DNA of 38,236 nt from Flavobacteriaceae bacterium (GCA_002698745.1 PAAD01000014.1:1-38236); one strand, 5' to 3'. Positions 1 through 9,209 are shown, numbered from the stretch's first letter. Notes: generated by a model not told the origin, from the letters alone. Numbers and translations are program-made.

Positions 1-81
1 CGAAAAACAGCAAAAGAATATAATTTATTAGGATTGCCTGAGTATGAAGCTGTTGAAGGATTTGTGCGTTATTACCCTTAA
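1..81 (+). CDS. 3' end of an unidentified protein-coding gene (partial)
   Basis: Frame 1 is open from the first base and ends at a TAA at 79-81, giving 26 residues that finish with VEGFVRYYP. It is too short for the ORF track. The stop is 88 bp before the GH20 gene on the same strand, so the two may be co-transcribed. I do not recognise the family from this tail. The open frame could be chance, but the composition looks coding. The region between it and the GH20 start has no convincing terminator. Confidence 0.5.
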   Translation, partial: RKTAKEYNLLGLPEYEAVEGFVRYYP

Positions 82-169
82 AGCGCCTGATGGCCTTGGT
101 TAATTAGTGCAAGCCTAGACACACTTTATTTAAGTCAAGCTATATTTACCATAAATACGCAAAAAATAG

Positions 170-2686
170 ATGCGTCTATTAAAGCTAAAATCAAGGTTTA
201 TTACAGGCTTATCATTGTTAAGTTTGGGACTTACTGCATATTTTATTTCTAACAATAAAGAAAGTGCCATTTATCTAACATATACCATCAATAAATTTGA
301 TACAGAAAAGGGGCAGATGCATGTTCGCATAAACATTGACAATCAAACCACAACAGACTTTGAGCCTTCGCGGTGGTCACTTCATTGGAATCAAATCATA
401 GGAATAGTAAAGCCCGAAAGCTTACCTGCAGGGATAGATTTTACATGGGTAAACGGCAACTCTTATCTAAAATTAAATTTTGAAGAGGATTGGGCTTTAA
501 AAGCAGGTGAACAATTACATTTTGATTTAATCAAAGACGGCATTATGTCGAGATTGGCATTGGGACCCTTTGGTGCATTTTTAGTTCAAAACGAAAAATT
601 ATTCGATGTAAAAACAACGGTTAAGTGGCAGCATGCAGAAGGCTTAGAAGATTTAAACCTACCTACATCTAAAACGCGCTATGACGAACTCGCAGATATT
701 TATTTGATATCCAAAGAAAAGCTGCCTCAAATCATCCCAACGCCAAAAAGAATATCTAAGTCAAATAATGACAGGCCTGCTGAAAAAGATTGGCAAATTT
801 ATATTTCGCCATTTTTTTCAGCTTATAGCCAAGACCTAAAACAATTAATGACGCAAACAGCCAAAGATATTCAATTAGTCGTCGACATTGAAGAAGCAAA
901 TTTGGTCATAAACAAAGCTGCAGACTTAGTAAATGAAGCCTATATGCTTAACATTGATAAGGAAAAAATAGTAATAAACACAAACACTTATAGCGGTATG
1001 GTATATGCCATTCAATCGCTTATTCAAATTGACGTTGCTGCTCAATTAGGTTCCAATCGTTTGCCGTTAATTGATATAAAAGACGCCCCACGCTTTGCAT
1101 ACAGAGGGTTTTTACTGGATATATCTCGAAACTTTTACGGCTTAAATAAAATAAAACAGATTGTGGATTTAATGTCATTATACAAACTCAATCACTTGAA
1201 TTTAAAACTTACCGATGACGAGGGTTGGCGCTTGGAAATTCCTGGACTTCCAGAGTTAACAGACGTTGGCTCCAGAAGAGGTTACACATTAAACGAGCAG
1301 GATAGGCTACTCCCTATGTATGGCTCTGGTGCTGATGGAGGCAAAACAGGTAACGGATTTCTATCTCGCAATGAATTTATTGAACTACTACGATATGCAA
1401 GGGTACGTAACGTGACCGTTATACCTCAGATTAGCTTTCCATCGCATGCGCGTGCTGCCGTAATCTCCATGGAGGCCAGACGACAACGCTTTTTAGCAAA
1501 AGGAGATGACGCTGCAGCAGAAGAGTTCGCTTTAGTCGATCTTAAAGACAAAAGTGTTTATCGCTCGGCACAACTATACAACGATAACGTAATAAATATT
1601 TGTCGTGAAAGTGCTTATGGCTTTTTTGAAAAAGTTGTTGAAGAAGTAGTCGGTATGTACTCCGATGCAAACGTGAAGCTAAAAGAGTTTAGCATTGGTG
1701 CAGATGAATTACCTTATGGGGTTTGGCAAGCATCTCCGCTGTGTGCGGATAAAATTTCAAATAAGCTTACAATTAGTGAATTGTATGACAAGAATATTTC
1801 CCGTCTTAAAGAAATTTTAAACCGGTACAGTATTGTACTTTCAGGTTGGGAAGATTTTCTTTTAAAGCATTCCGAACTGAGTCAATCTGAGACCTTGATA
1901 AAAGAGGAGCGATACAATTATGAGGTTATTCCATATGTCTGGAACAACATTTGGGGTGGTGGCAGAGAGGACATGAACTACAAATTTGCCAATTTGGGAT
2001 TCAAAACGGTGATGAGTAATTCATCAGCTTTTTATTTTGATATGGCAGATGATCGCGACATGGAAAGCCATGGATTAAATTGGTCAGGTTATGTAGATTA
2101 TTTTGATACTTGGGCCATTGATCCAGATGACATCTTTGCAAATGCGACGCTCAACGAAAAGCATAAATTATCAAAAGATTATATTAAAAATAAAATTAAT
2201 TTAGACACCAACAAACGGAATAATCTAATTGGAATTCAAAGTCAGTTGTTTGGCGAAACTGTTAGGACTGAACACATTTTAAACGAAATGTTATTGCCAA
2301 ATATGTTAGTATTTGCCGAGCGAGCTTGGGCCAGTCGTCCAAACTGGATAAGTCTAACAGCGGAACAACAAAAAGCACCTATGCTTGAGCAATGGAATAT
2401 ATTTGCAAATACACTTGGGCAATACGCCATTCCGTTCTTAAATCACCAGTATAAAAATTTAAATATCCACCTTCCAAAACCAGGAGGTGTTATTTCAAAT
2501 GACACCTTATTTGTACGCAGTCAATTTCCAGGCATTAAAATATGCTATTCGATAGATGGTTCCTTGCCCACTGCTGACAACAAATTTTATGATAACTCAG
2601 TAGCTGTAGGTGCTGATGCAAAAATAATGCTTAGGGCTTTTGATATCAATAACAAAGGAGGGAAGGCCATTGAAGTATTACGCTAA
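170..2686 (+). CDS. GH20 beta-N-acetylhexosaminidase (chitobiase-type, four domains)
   Basis: Probably removes terminal beta-linked N-acetylhexosamine from glycans in the periplasm or at the cell surface. The 838-aa product begins with a basic stretch and one hydrophobic segment (about residues 8-26) with no lipobox Cys, so it is either a signal peptide or an anchor. Residues about 30-150 resemble the chitobiase N-terminal carbohydrate-binding domain, and about 185-300 the GH20b alpha/beta domain. The GH20 barrel starts at PRFAYRGFLLDISR (about 305). The catalytic Asp-Glu pair is D512-E513 in SIGADE, where most homologues have GGDE. The barrel also contains LKLTDDEGWRLEI. The last ~75 residues fit the chitobiase C-terminal domain (CYSIDGSLPT). 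Family mechanism is substrate-assisted through the N-acetyl group. It is followed 84 bp later by the GH125 gene on the same strand, suggesting joint use on one glycan. The ATG at 170 is the first in frame and keeps the hydrophobic leader. The family call is firm; the exact substrate is not. Confidence 0.93.
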   Translation: MRLLKLKSRFITGLSLLSLGLTAYFISNNKESAIYLTYTINKFDTEKGQMHVRINIDNQTTTDFEPSRWSLHWNQIIGIVKPESLPAGIDFTWVNGNSYLKLNFEEDWALKAGEQLHFDLIKDGIMSRLALGPFGAFLVQNEKLFDVKTTVKWQHAEGLEDLNLPTSKTRYDELADIYLISKEKLPQIIPTPKRISKSNNDRPAEKDWQIYISPFFSAYSQDLKQLMTQTAKDIQLVVDIEEANLVINKAADLVNEAYMLNIDKEKIVINTNTYSGMVYAIQSLIQIDVAAQLGSNRLPLIDIKDAPRFAYRGFLLDISRNFYGLNKIKQIVDLMSLYKLNHLNLKLTDDEGWRLEIPGLPELTDVGSRRGYTLNEQDRLLPMYGSGADGGKTGNGFLSRNEFIELLRYARVRNVTVIPQISFPSHARAAVISMEARRQRFLAKGDDAAAEEFALVDLKDKSVYRSAQLYNDNVINICRESAYGFFEKVVEEVVGMYSDANVKLKEFSIGADELPYGVWQASPLCADKISNKLTISELYDKNISRLKEILNRYSIVLSGWEDFLLKHSELSQSETLIKEERYNYEVIPYVWNNIWGGGREDMNYKFANLGFKTVMSNSSAFYFDMADDRDMESHGLNWSGYVDYFDTWAIDPDDIFANATLNEKHKLSKDYIKNKINLDTNKRNNLIGIQSQLFGETVRTEHILNEMLLPNMLVFAERAWASRPNWISLTAEQQKAPMLEQWNIFANTLGQYAIPFLNHQYKNLNIHLPKPGGVISNDTLFVRSQFPGIKICYSIDGSLPTADNKFYDNSVAVGADAKIMLRAFDINNKGGKAIEVLR

Positions 2687-2770
2687 AATATTTTAGTCTA
2701 TTTAGACTTAGAAAATGATTTAGTTTGAAAGTTTTTTTAAATAGTATTAATAAGTACAAAATCAAATTTT

Positions 2771-4216
2771 ATGGACAGAAGAAAGTTTTTGATTAACAAC
2801 ACAAAAGTTGCAATTGGAATGACACTAATTCCCACTGCTGGCTTTTCAATAACAGAAAATACCAGTTCTAAAAAATTTAAATCAAATAGGCCGCCTTTGA
2901 ATCAGAGAACATTTACAAGTGATATCGTTGAATCAACAATAAAAAAGGTAAAAGCTTCAATTGCTGATTCAGAACTTGCCTGGATGTTCGAAAATTGTTA
3001 TCCTAACACCTTGGACACAACTGTAGATTATGAAGTAATTGATGGAAAGCCTGATTCTTTTGTAATCACTGGGGATATTGATGCCATGTGGTTACGTGAT
3101 TCAACTGCACAAGTTTGGCCTTATATGCCGCTGATCAATAAAGATCCAAAAATAAAGAACCTCATTTTGGGATTAATTAACAGACAAGTTAAATGCATTT
3201 TAACTGATCCATATGCCAATGCCTTTTATAAAGATTTAACACGAATTTCAAAGTGGTCTAGCGATATTCCAAGCCCAAAGCCTGGAGTTCACGAGTGTAA
3301 GTGGGAAATTGACTCGCTTTGCTATTTTATTAGACTCTCTTATTATTATTATGAAATTTCTGGGGATGCAAGTTTTATGGATGGTGATTGGGATAAAGCA
3401 GTGCGGCTTGTTGTCGACACATTTAGAACAGAACAGCGCAAGGATGGCGAATCTCCTTATTCTTTTACTCGAGAACATACTTTTGTTGTTGGATTAGCTA
3501 TTTTTAATGGCAGTGGTGCGCCAACAAAAGCAACAGGCATGATTCACTCTATTTTTAGACCCTCTGATGATGGAACAATTTTACCATACCTAATTCCATC
3601 TAACATATTTGCTTATGTCTCTTTAGCACAACTTTCAGAATTATACGCTGTTAATAAAATGGATGCTGATTTTTCAAATGAATGCATGTCATTTTCTGCA
3701 GAAGTAAAATCGGCTGTTGAAAAATACGCTATTAAAGAACATCTTGACTTTGGTAAAATGTATGCTTATGAAGTTGATGGGTTTGGAAATGCCCTATTTA
3801 TGGATGATGCTAATGTTCCTTCATTAATGTCATTGGCTTACATAGGCGGGCATGAACCTAGCGATCCCCTATACATAAACACAAGATCCTTTTTATTAAG
3901 CGATTCTAATCCTTACTTCTTAAGAGGTAGGAACGTAGAGGGTCAAGCCAGTCCGCATACTGGAAAAGAAAATATTTGGCCTATGGGAATTATACTTCGA
4001 GGATTAACTTCACAAGAAGATAACGAGATTTCAAAATGTTTAAAAATGCTAAAGACAACCCATGCCGACACAGGCTTTATGCACGAATCTTTTCACAAAG
4101 ACGATCCATATAATTTTAGTCGTTCGTGGTTTGCTTGGGCAAATACACTCTTTGGTGAATTTGTTATTAAAGTATACAATGAACGTCCATGGCTTTTGAA
4201 GAGTAACTTTTCTTGA
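2771..4216 (+). CDS. GH125 exo-alpha-1,6-mannosidase with twin-arginine leader
   Basis: A 481-aa enzyme of the GH125 (DUF1237) family, metal-independent inverting exo-alpha-1,6-mannosidases. The core is recognisable from IDAMWLRDSTAQVWPY and NRQVKCILTDPYANAF. Candidate catalytic residues are D266 in FRPSDDG (acid) and E439 in GFMHESF (base), assigned by motif recall, not by alignment. The N terminus MDRRKFL followed by a weakly hydrophobic stretch ending in TAGFS looks like a Tat signal, so the enzyme is probably exported folded to the periplasm. Several characterised GH125 enzymes from Gram-positives lack a signal peptide. It lies 84 bp after the GH20 gene and converges with the serine hydrolase gene, with only 15 bp between stops. 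With GH20 it could trim mannose- and hexosamine-containing glycans such as N-glycans. The family assignment is strong; the linkage in vivo is inferred. Confidence 0.93.
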   Translation: MDRRKFLINNTKVAIGMTLIPTAGFSITENTSSKKFKSNRPPLNQRTFTSDIVESTIKKVKASIADSELAWMFENCYPNTLDTTVDYEVIDGKPDSFVITGDIDAMWLRDSTAQVWPYMPLINKDPKIKNLILGLINRQVKCILTDPYANAFYKDLTRISKWSSDIPSPKPGVHECKWEIDSLCYFIRLSYYYYEISGDASFMDGDWDKAVRLVVDTFRTEQRKDGESPYSFTREHTFVVGLAIFNGSGAPTKATGMIHSIFRPSDDGTILPYLIPSNIFAYVSLAQLSELYAVNKMDADFSNECMSFSAEVKSAVEKYAIKEHLDFGKMYAYEVDGFGNALFMDDANVPSLMSLAYIGGHEPSDPLYINTRSFLLSDSNPYFLRGRNVEGQASPHTGKENIWPMGIILRGLTSQEDNEISKCLKMLKTTHADTGFMHESFHKDDPYNFSRSWFAWANTLFGEFVIKVYNERPWLLKSNFS

Positions 4217-4231
4217 AAACGATTTGAAGTT

Positions 4232-5581
4232 TTAGTCTACTATGGACTGGTAAATTAAATTTCGCAATTTTTGGTGATCATCTAAAATAATGGGAGTGAC
4301 TTGTGTAAAGTAAACCACTACTAGTTTTTCATTGGGGTCTACCCAATACGATGAGTGGTAAGCACCACCCCAGCCATATTCGTTAAGGCTACCAAGAACA
4401 CCGCGATCACCTGCATCTGTTGTAACAGAAAACCCTAATCCAAAGCCAACACCCCAATCCCACGGGAATTTCACGTCTTTGTAATGATCTCCATCCAGAT
4501 GGTTGTCAGTCATAAGTTCAACGGATTTTCTAGATAATATTCTCGTACCATCATACACACCATTGTTGAGCATCATTTGAAGAAAAATCGCATAATCCAT
4601 TGAGGTGCTTAACAATCCTGCGCCACCTGAGAAGCTCACACGTGGACCGTTTAAATATTGTCCTTGTGTTTGATTATTCCCAGTACATTTTTCTTTGTCA
4701 TCCCATTCAAATTGAGGGGCGCCATCTTCAGCAGCTCTCAAAAGCTTATTGTCGCATTGGCTATAGACTACACTCAGTCTTGAAGCTTTTGTCTGTGGTA
4801 AATAAAAATGTGTATCTACCATACCTAAGGGATCGAATATGCGTTCTTTTAAAAAGACGTTTAGTGGTTGGCCTGAAATAACCTCAATTAAAGCGCCGAG
4901 TATGTCGGTACTATAACCATAAACATAACGTTCTCCGGGGTGAGCATCCATGGGTAGTTTTGCCATTCTCTTAACTGTTTCAAGGATAGGTTCACCCCTA
5001 TGTGCAAAATACCAGCCTTGAATTCCAGCTTTCTCCCATTTTTTTTTAGCTGGCCCATAGCCATAGCCAATTCCAGAAGTATGTGTCATCAAATCTCGAA
5101 TTCGGATTTGTCGCTTGGCCTTTACAATTCTATGAACATTCATATTTCCCTTTTTCCTCTGCTTTGAGAGTGCTAGTGCAACATTTGTGTGTTCAAATTC
5201 AGGAATATACTTTGATAAGGTGTCAGATAGTAAAATTTTTCCTTCCTCTTGAAGCATCATTATACCAACACTTACGATTGCCTTTGTTTGAGAGGCTATT
5301 CTAAAGATATTATCCTTTTGCATAGGAGTTTTTTGTTCTATATCACACATGCCTATGGCTTGATGATAAACAATCTTTCCATTTCTAGCAGCTAAAACAA
5401 CAACTCCAGGTAATTTTCCGTCATCCACATAATCAGAAAAAACCGTGCTAATATTAGAAAGACGTTCAGATGACATGCCATTTGTTTCTGGTAAGTCTAT
5501 CTCCAATACTTGTCCTAACATTAAATAAGGTACTATCGAAAAAAATATAATAATACAAAATCGTAAATAATTAAAAATCAT
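4232..5581 (-). CDS. secreted serine hydrolase, beta-lactamase/class C esterase fold
   Basis: The 449-aa protein has a signal peptide (hydrophobic from about residue 8 to 22, cleavage probably after LGQ). It carries the serine-hydrolase SxxK motif at S97-K100 (ASQTK) and the second catalytic Tyr at Y223 in YGYSTD. A Gly-rich stretch FSGGAGLLST and a later HSSYWVDP segment fit the beta-lactamase-related family (Pfam Beta-lactamase), which includes EstB-like esterases, D-aminopeptidases and transesterases. Length fits the family. It sits between the GH125 and sulfatase genes but on the opposite strand, so it is a separate transcript. Esterases of this type occur in glycan-degradation loci, where they may remove ester groups. 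That role, rather than peptidoglycan or beta-lactam hydrolysis, is inferred only from context. Confidence 0.85.
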   Translation of the reverse strand: MIFNYLRFCIIIFFSIVPYLMLGQVLEIDLPETNGMSSERLSNISTVFSDYVDDGKLPGVVVLAARNGKIVYHQAIGMCDIEQKTPMQKDNIFRIASQTKAIVSVGIMMLQEEGKILLSDTLSKYIPEFEHTNVALALSKQRKKGNMNVHRIVKAKRQIRIRDLMTHTSGIGYGYGPAKKKWEKAGIQGWYFAHRGEPILETVKRMAKLPMDAHPGERYVYGYSTDILGALIEVISGQPLNVFLKERIFDPLGMVDTHFYLPQTKASRLSVVYSQCDNKLLRAAEDGAPQFEWDDKEKCTGNNQTQGQYLNGPRVSFSGGAGLLSTSMDYAIFLQMMLNNGVYDGTRILSRKSVELMTDNHLDGDHYKDVKFPWDWGVGFGLGFSVTTDAGDRGVLGSLNEYGWGGAYHSSYWVDPNEKLVVVYFTQVTPIILDDHQKLRNLIYQSIVD

Positions 5582-5833
5582 CGAAGAAAATTTTATTAAA
5601 TATACTGATTTACGGAAAAATTTATGGGAATTAAATAATATTTAGTTTTATGTCATTTAGATGTATCATTATTTAATATGTTTTTGTGTATTGGATCAAA
5701 TATATACTGTTTGGGAAGTGTCTTTTGGATATAAAAAGTGTGATTGTAAAAAGTTCATTTAAAATAAATTAATCTACACCAATATGTCTTCGGGTTTAAT
5801 GATTAGCTTAGTACCAATTCAATAGCGTATCAA

Positions 5834-7342
5834 ATGAAGTTATTCAAATATTTATTTTTATTCATACTTGCTGGAATAATCATTGGTACAAAACCTATTG
5901 AGCCTTCAGCTAAATACAATGTCTTATTTATTGTTGCTGACGATCTAAACTGTGCAATAGGAGCATATGGAGATCCATTGGCCAAAACCCCAAACCTGGA
6001 TCGACTCGCAAAAGAAGGTTTGCTTTTTTCTGATGCGCACGTGCAATATCCTCTTTGTGGCCCCTCTAGGGTTTCTTTTATGACTGGGATTTATCCAGAT
6101 CAAACAAAATCCAAGGAACTTCGTTTATACGTTCGTCAAACTATTCCAGATGTTGTCACCTTAGGACAAAAACTTAGAATAGAAAACTATCACTCGGTCC
6201 GGGTGGGTAAAATTTATCATTACCACAACCCCAGGGATATAGGAACGGCCGGTCATGATGATTCTTTTACTTGGGATCGGACCGTAAATCCCTATGGACT
6301 AGATAAGAAAGAAGAACACAAACTTGTAGGGCTGAAGAAGATATTAGATGGCGGTACTTTAAGTTGGTTAGAGGCAAATGGTCCAGATGAAGCACAAACT
6401 GATGGTATAGGAGCAACCGAAACTATGGCTTTTTTAGATGAGTTTGCAAAAAATGGTGAAAATTTCTTCCTTGCTTTTGGGCTTTACAGGCCTCACGTCC
6501 CTTTTGTTGCTCCAAAAGCCTATTTTGACATGTATAATATTAACGATTTTTCAGTTCCTGAAAGTTCTCAAGCTTACTTACAAACTCTTCCAAAACCAGC
6601 AGCAAAATCTATTCGAGCTAAGCAGGAGCAAGTAGACTTAGACGCAGCACTGGCAAAAAAAATTAAACATGCCTATTATGCTACCACTAGCTTCATGGAT
6701 GCACAAATAGGTCGTGTTTTAGACAAATTAAAAGAAACAGGGCTTGATAGAAATACAATTGTTGTTTTTACTTCAGATCATGGTTATCACCTTGGTGAAC
6801 ATGGGCACTGGCAAAAACAAACCCTTTTTAACGATGCTACAAGAGTACCTTTAATTTTTACAGGACCTGGGGTCATTAAAGATAATATTGATTTGGATAT
6901 CCCCGTTGAGCTAGTTGATTTATACCCTACTATTATGGATTTACTAGGATTCCAGGCGCCTAAATTTGTTCGAGGCAAAAGCTTAAAGCCCTATCTTGAA
7001 GGTTCAAGGTTACCTATAAGAACAAGTGCATTAACTGAGCTTAAGGTTTCTATGCCTAAAGGAATGGCCAATGGATATTCCATAAAGACAAAACAATACC
7101 GTCTTACACAATGGAAGTATATCGATAGCCTTTATTACGAGTTATATGATCACAGGTATGATTCAAATGAATTAAATAATTTAGCTGACAACATCTCATA
7201 TAGATCTGTTAGGGATTCATTAAAACAAGTTATTAGAGTGAGAATTGCCGAAGCTAAAAAATATCCTAGTGGTTTGGGTAGACAAATAGATAATGTCTTA
7301 CCATGGAAAGAACCGAAACGAATACATCCAAAGGCAAAATAA
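5834..7342 (+). CDS. type I sulfatase, iduronate-2-sulfatase-like
   Basis: A 502-aa formylglycine-dependent sulfatase. The Cys-type signature CGPSR is at C75-R79 (YPLCGPSRVSFMTG), and the Cys must be oxidised by an anaerobic maturase or FGE not seen here. Metal ligands are expected at D36-D37 (VADDLN) and in the TSDHGYHLGEHG segment near residue 315. The KTPNLDRLAKEG, RPHVPFVAP and DLYPTIMDLLG blocks are typical of the iduronate-2-sulfatase-like branch (S1_7 in SulfAtlas by my impression, not tested). The N terminus is a signal peptide (hydrophobic residues 6-18). The gene is divergent from the serine hydrolase across 252 bp. I found no clear TAnnTTTG-type promoter there, only near matches. 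With the GH20 and GH125 enzymes it implies a sulfated glycan target. Substrate sugar is unknown. Confidence 0.92.
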   Translation: MKLFKYLFLFILAGIIIGTKPIEPSAKYNVLFIVADDLNCAIGAYGDPLAKTPNLDRLAKEGLLFSDAHVQYPLCGPSRVSFMTGIYPDQTKSKELRLYVRQTIPDVVTLGQKLRIENYHSVRVGKIYHYHNPRDIGTAGHDDSFTWDRTVNPYGLDKKEEHKLVGLKKILDGGTLSWLEANGPDEAQTDGIGATETMAFLDEFAKNGENFFLAFGLYRPHVPFVAPKAYFDMYNINDFSVPESSQAYLQTLPKPAAKSIRAKQEQVDLDAALAKKIKHAYYATTSFMDAQIGRVLDKLKETGLDRNTIVVFTSDHGYHLGEHGHWQKQTLFNDATRVPLIFTGPGVIKDNIDLDIPVELVDLYPTIMDLLGFQAPKFVRGKSLKPYLEGSRLPIRTSALTELKVSMPKGMANGYSIKTKQYRLTQWKYIDSLYYELYDHRYDSNELNNLADNISYRSVRDSLKQVIRVRIAEAKKYPSGLGRQIDNVLPWKEPKRIHPKAK

Positions 7343-7355
7343 ATTTTAAAATAAA

Positions 7356-7460
7356 TTAATTTTTTATAAGTTTTTGTATATGTACTTGGCCTGAGTTATT
7401 TGACAACATTACTAAATAAATTCCCGGCATAAAATTTGAAATAAGATCTACTTTCTTATT
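7356..7460 (-). pseudogene. orphan tail of a T9SS type A sorting domain (gene remnant)
   Basis: On the minus strand, the frame ending at the TAA at 7356-7358 encodes about 34 residues that read like the last strands of a T9SS type A C-terminal domain (KKVDLI, then FMPGIYLVML, ending QKLIKN). The frame has a stop at 7476-7478 and no start, and it overlaps the last codons and stop of eda in a different frame. It is therefore not a separate gene and not an eda extension. It looks like the 3' scrap of a surface or secreted protein gene whose body is gone. A matching 5' scrap on the same strand lies beyond kdgK at 9210-9486. Confidence 0.75.
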
Positions 7461-8124
7461 TGCGCAAATCTGATATTATTTGAAGTGTGTTTTTAGTCTG
7501 TTGCTCAATTTTAGCATAATCAAACGACCCATCTGTCTGTTTTGTTATCAGCTTAGAACCCATGCCTACGCAAGCAACTCCAGCATCAAACCATCCTTTT
7601 AGGTTTTCTTTAGTTGGGCTAACCCCACCAGTAGGCATTATGCTCGTCCATGGCTGGGGTGCTAAAACTCCCTTGACAAAGCCAGGTCCATAGGTACTTC
7701 CTGGAAATAGCTTTACGATTTCTGCACCCAACTCCTCTGCCTTTGCAATTTCGGTGAGTGAGCCACAACCAGGGGACCAAAGCACTTTTCTGCGATTACA
7801 AACCATAACAATATCTTCTCTGAGCACTGGAGTTACCACAAAGTTTGCCCCGTTAAGCATATAAGCTGATGCAGCGGCTGCGTCTGTAACCGAACCTACT
7901 CCGATAATCATCCCGGGGAGTTCCTTAATCGCATACTTTGTAAGTACTGTAAATACCTCAAGGGCAAAATCCCCTCGGCTGGTAAACTCCATAAGACGTG
8001 CACCACCATCATAGCAGGCCTTCAATACCTTTTTTGCTACTTCTGGATCACTGTGGAAGAAAAGCGGTACCATACCACTTTCTTTCATTGTTTGCGCTAC
8101 TTCTTTTCTTGTAAACTGTGCCAT
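7456..8124 (-). CDS. eda: 2-keto-3-deoxy-6-phosphogluconate (KDPG) aldolase
   Basis: A 222-aa class I aldolase that splits KDPG into pyruvate and glyceraldehyde-3-phosphate in the cytoplasm; homologues may also act on 4-hydroxy-2-oxoglutarate. The Schiff-base Lys is K138 in IVKLFPGS, and E46 in LMEFTSR matches the conserved acid. The PTGGVSP phosphate-binding loop is near the C terminus. Length is typical. It begins 16 bp after the kdgK stop on the same strand, so the two form an operon converting 2-keto-3-deoxygluconate to central metabolites. The stop codon abuts and overlaps a foreign-looking T9SS tail, which marks a recombination edge. It converges with the sulfatase gene. In alginate, pectin or other uronate use, this pair handles the final steps. 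Confidence 0.93.
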   Translation of the reverse strand: MAQFTRKEVAQTMKESGMVPLFFHSDPEVAKKVLKACYDGGARLMEFTSRGDFALEVFTVLTKYAIKELPGMIIGVGSVTDAAAASAYMLNGANFVVTPVLREDIVMVCNRRKVLWSPGCGSLTEIAKAEELGAEIVKLFPGSTYGPGFVKGVLAPQPWTSIMPTGGVSPTKENLKGWFDAGVACVGMGSKLITKQTDGSFDYAKIEQQTKNTLQIISDLRK

Positions 8125-8140
8125 TGTGTAAATGTAATGT

Positions 8141-9187
8141 TTATCGGGCTACACGACCTGATGCGTCGCCACCCATGAGTTTTTCGACTTCTGCAACTGT
8201 CACAAGGTTGGCATCTCCCTTAATTGTATGCTTTAAGCAAGAGGCTGCTACAGCAAAGTCCAGTGCATGTTGGTCGTTGTCGGGATATTTTAGCAATCCA
8301 TAAATAAGTCCGCCCATAAACGAGTCTCCACCACCCACTCGATCTACAATGTCTGTGATTTGATACTGTGTAGTGTCGTACATGGTCTTTCCATCATAAA
8401 GTACCCCAGCCCATGTATTATGTGAGGCTGATATCGAACCTCTGAGTGTTGTAATGACTTTCTTAGCTTTTGGGAACTTGTCCATCATTTGCTTACACAC
8501 AGACATGAAGGCTTCTGCCTTTACATTATGCCCTTGGGTTTGTACCGTTAGTCCTTCTGGTTTGATGCCAAAGTGCATTTCGGCATCTTCCTCATTTCCG
8601 AGAACAATATTGCAATACGATGTAAGCTCGGTCATAATTTTCTCACGGTGCGCATTATCGCAGTACTTCCACAACTTAGCCCTGTAATTTAAATCTGTAG
8701 AGATTGTAATCCCTTTATCACTGGCTATCTTAACAGCCTCCAAACAGGCATCTGCTGAAGACTGAGAAATAGCAGGGGTGATCCCGGTCCAGTGGAACCA
8801 CTCCACTCCTTCAAAAGCCTTGTCCCAATCCACCATTCCGGGTTCAATTTCAGACATGGCTGAGTGGGCTCTGTCATAAACCACTTTACTACCACGACTT
8901 ACAGCGCCAGTTTCAAGAAAATAAATTCCCAAACGGTCACCACCACGAAGCATAAAATCAGTTTCAACACCTCGTTTACGCATCTCCATAAGGGCGCATT
9001 CTCCAATATCGTTGTTTGGAATACGTGTGACAAAGCGGACAGGAACGCCATAGTTGGCAAGTGATACTGCTACGTTGGATTCGCCACCTCCATAAATGAC
9101 ATCAAATGAATTGGTCTGGGAAAAGCGCAAATAGCCCGGAGGCGCTAAGCGCAGCATTATTTCACCAAATGTGACTACTTTTTTCAT
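8141..9187 (-). CDS. kdgK: 2-keto-3-deoxygluconate kinase (PfkB family)
   Basis: A 348-aa PfkB/ribokinase-family sugar kinase phosphorylating 2-keto-3-deoxygluconate to KDPG, which the adjacent Eda cleaves. The N-terminal block GEIMLRLAPPG and the YGGGESNVAVSLANYG segment are typical of KDG kinases. The second PfkB signature is DRVGGGDSFMGG with the catalytic base at D288; the usual GAGD is GGGD here. The specificity call rests on these motifs plus the eda neighbour. The gene starts at an ATG 22 bp from the end of a truncated secreted-protein remnant (9210-9486). No promoter match of good quality is seen in that short gap, so transcription may use the old promoter of the broken gene. Confidence 0.92.
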   Translation of the reverse strand: MKKVVTFGEIMLRLAPPGYLRFSQTNSFDVIYGGGESNVAVSLANYGVPVRFVTRIPNNDIGECALMEMRKRGVETDFMLRGGDRLGIYFLETGAVSRGSKVVYDRAHSAMSEIEPGMVDWDKAFEGVEWFHWTGITPAISQSSADACLEAVKIASDKGITISTDLNYRAKLWKYCDNAHREKIMTELTSYCNIVLGNEEDAEMHFGIKPEGLTVQTQGHNVKAEAFMSVCKQMMDKFPKAKKVITTLRGSISASHNTWAGVLYDGKTMYDTTQYQITDIVDRVGGGDSFMGGLIYGLLKYPDNDQHALDFAVAASCLKHTIKGDANLVTVAEVEKLMGGDASGRVAR

Positions 9188-9209
9188 GATTAGGTGTTTT
9201 AACTAAAAG

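Noticed and set aside
2695-2708. AGTCTA-TT-TAGACT inverted repeat after the GH20 stop as a terminator
   Set aside because: The stem is six AT-rich pairs with a 2-nt loop and no T run; GH125 follows on the same strand, so termination there is not supported.
5582-5833. Small gene or defined promoter in the 252-bp gap between the serine hydrolase and the sulfatase
   Set aside because: AT-rich, with no convincing ORF and only near matches to TAnnTTTG on either strand.
7356-7478. Programmed frameshift or readthrough of eda into the T9SS tail
   Set aside because: Eda is a cytoplasmic enzyme without a signal peptide, so a T9SS tail would be useless. The tail frame is also closed by a stop at 7476-7478 and no slippery site is evident.
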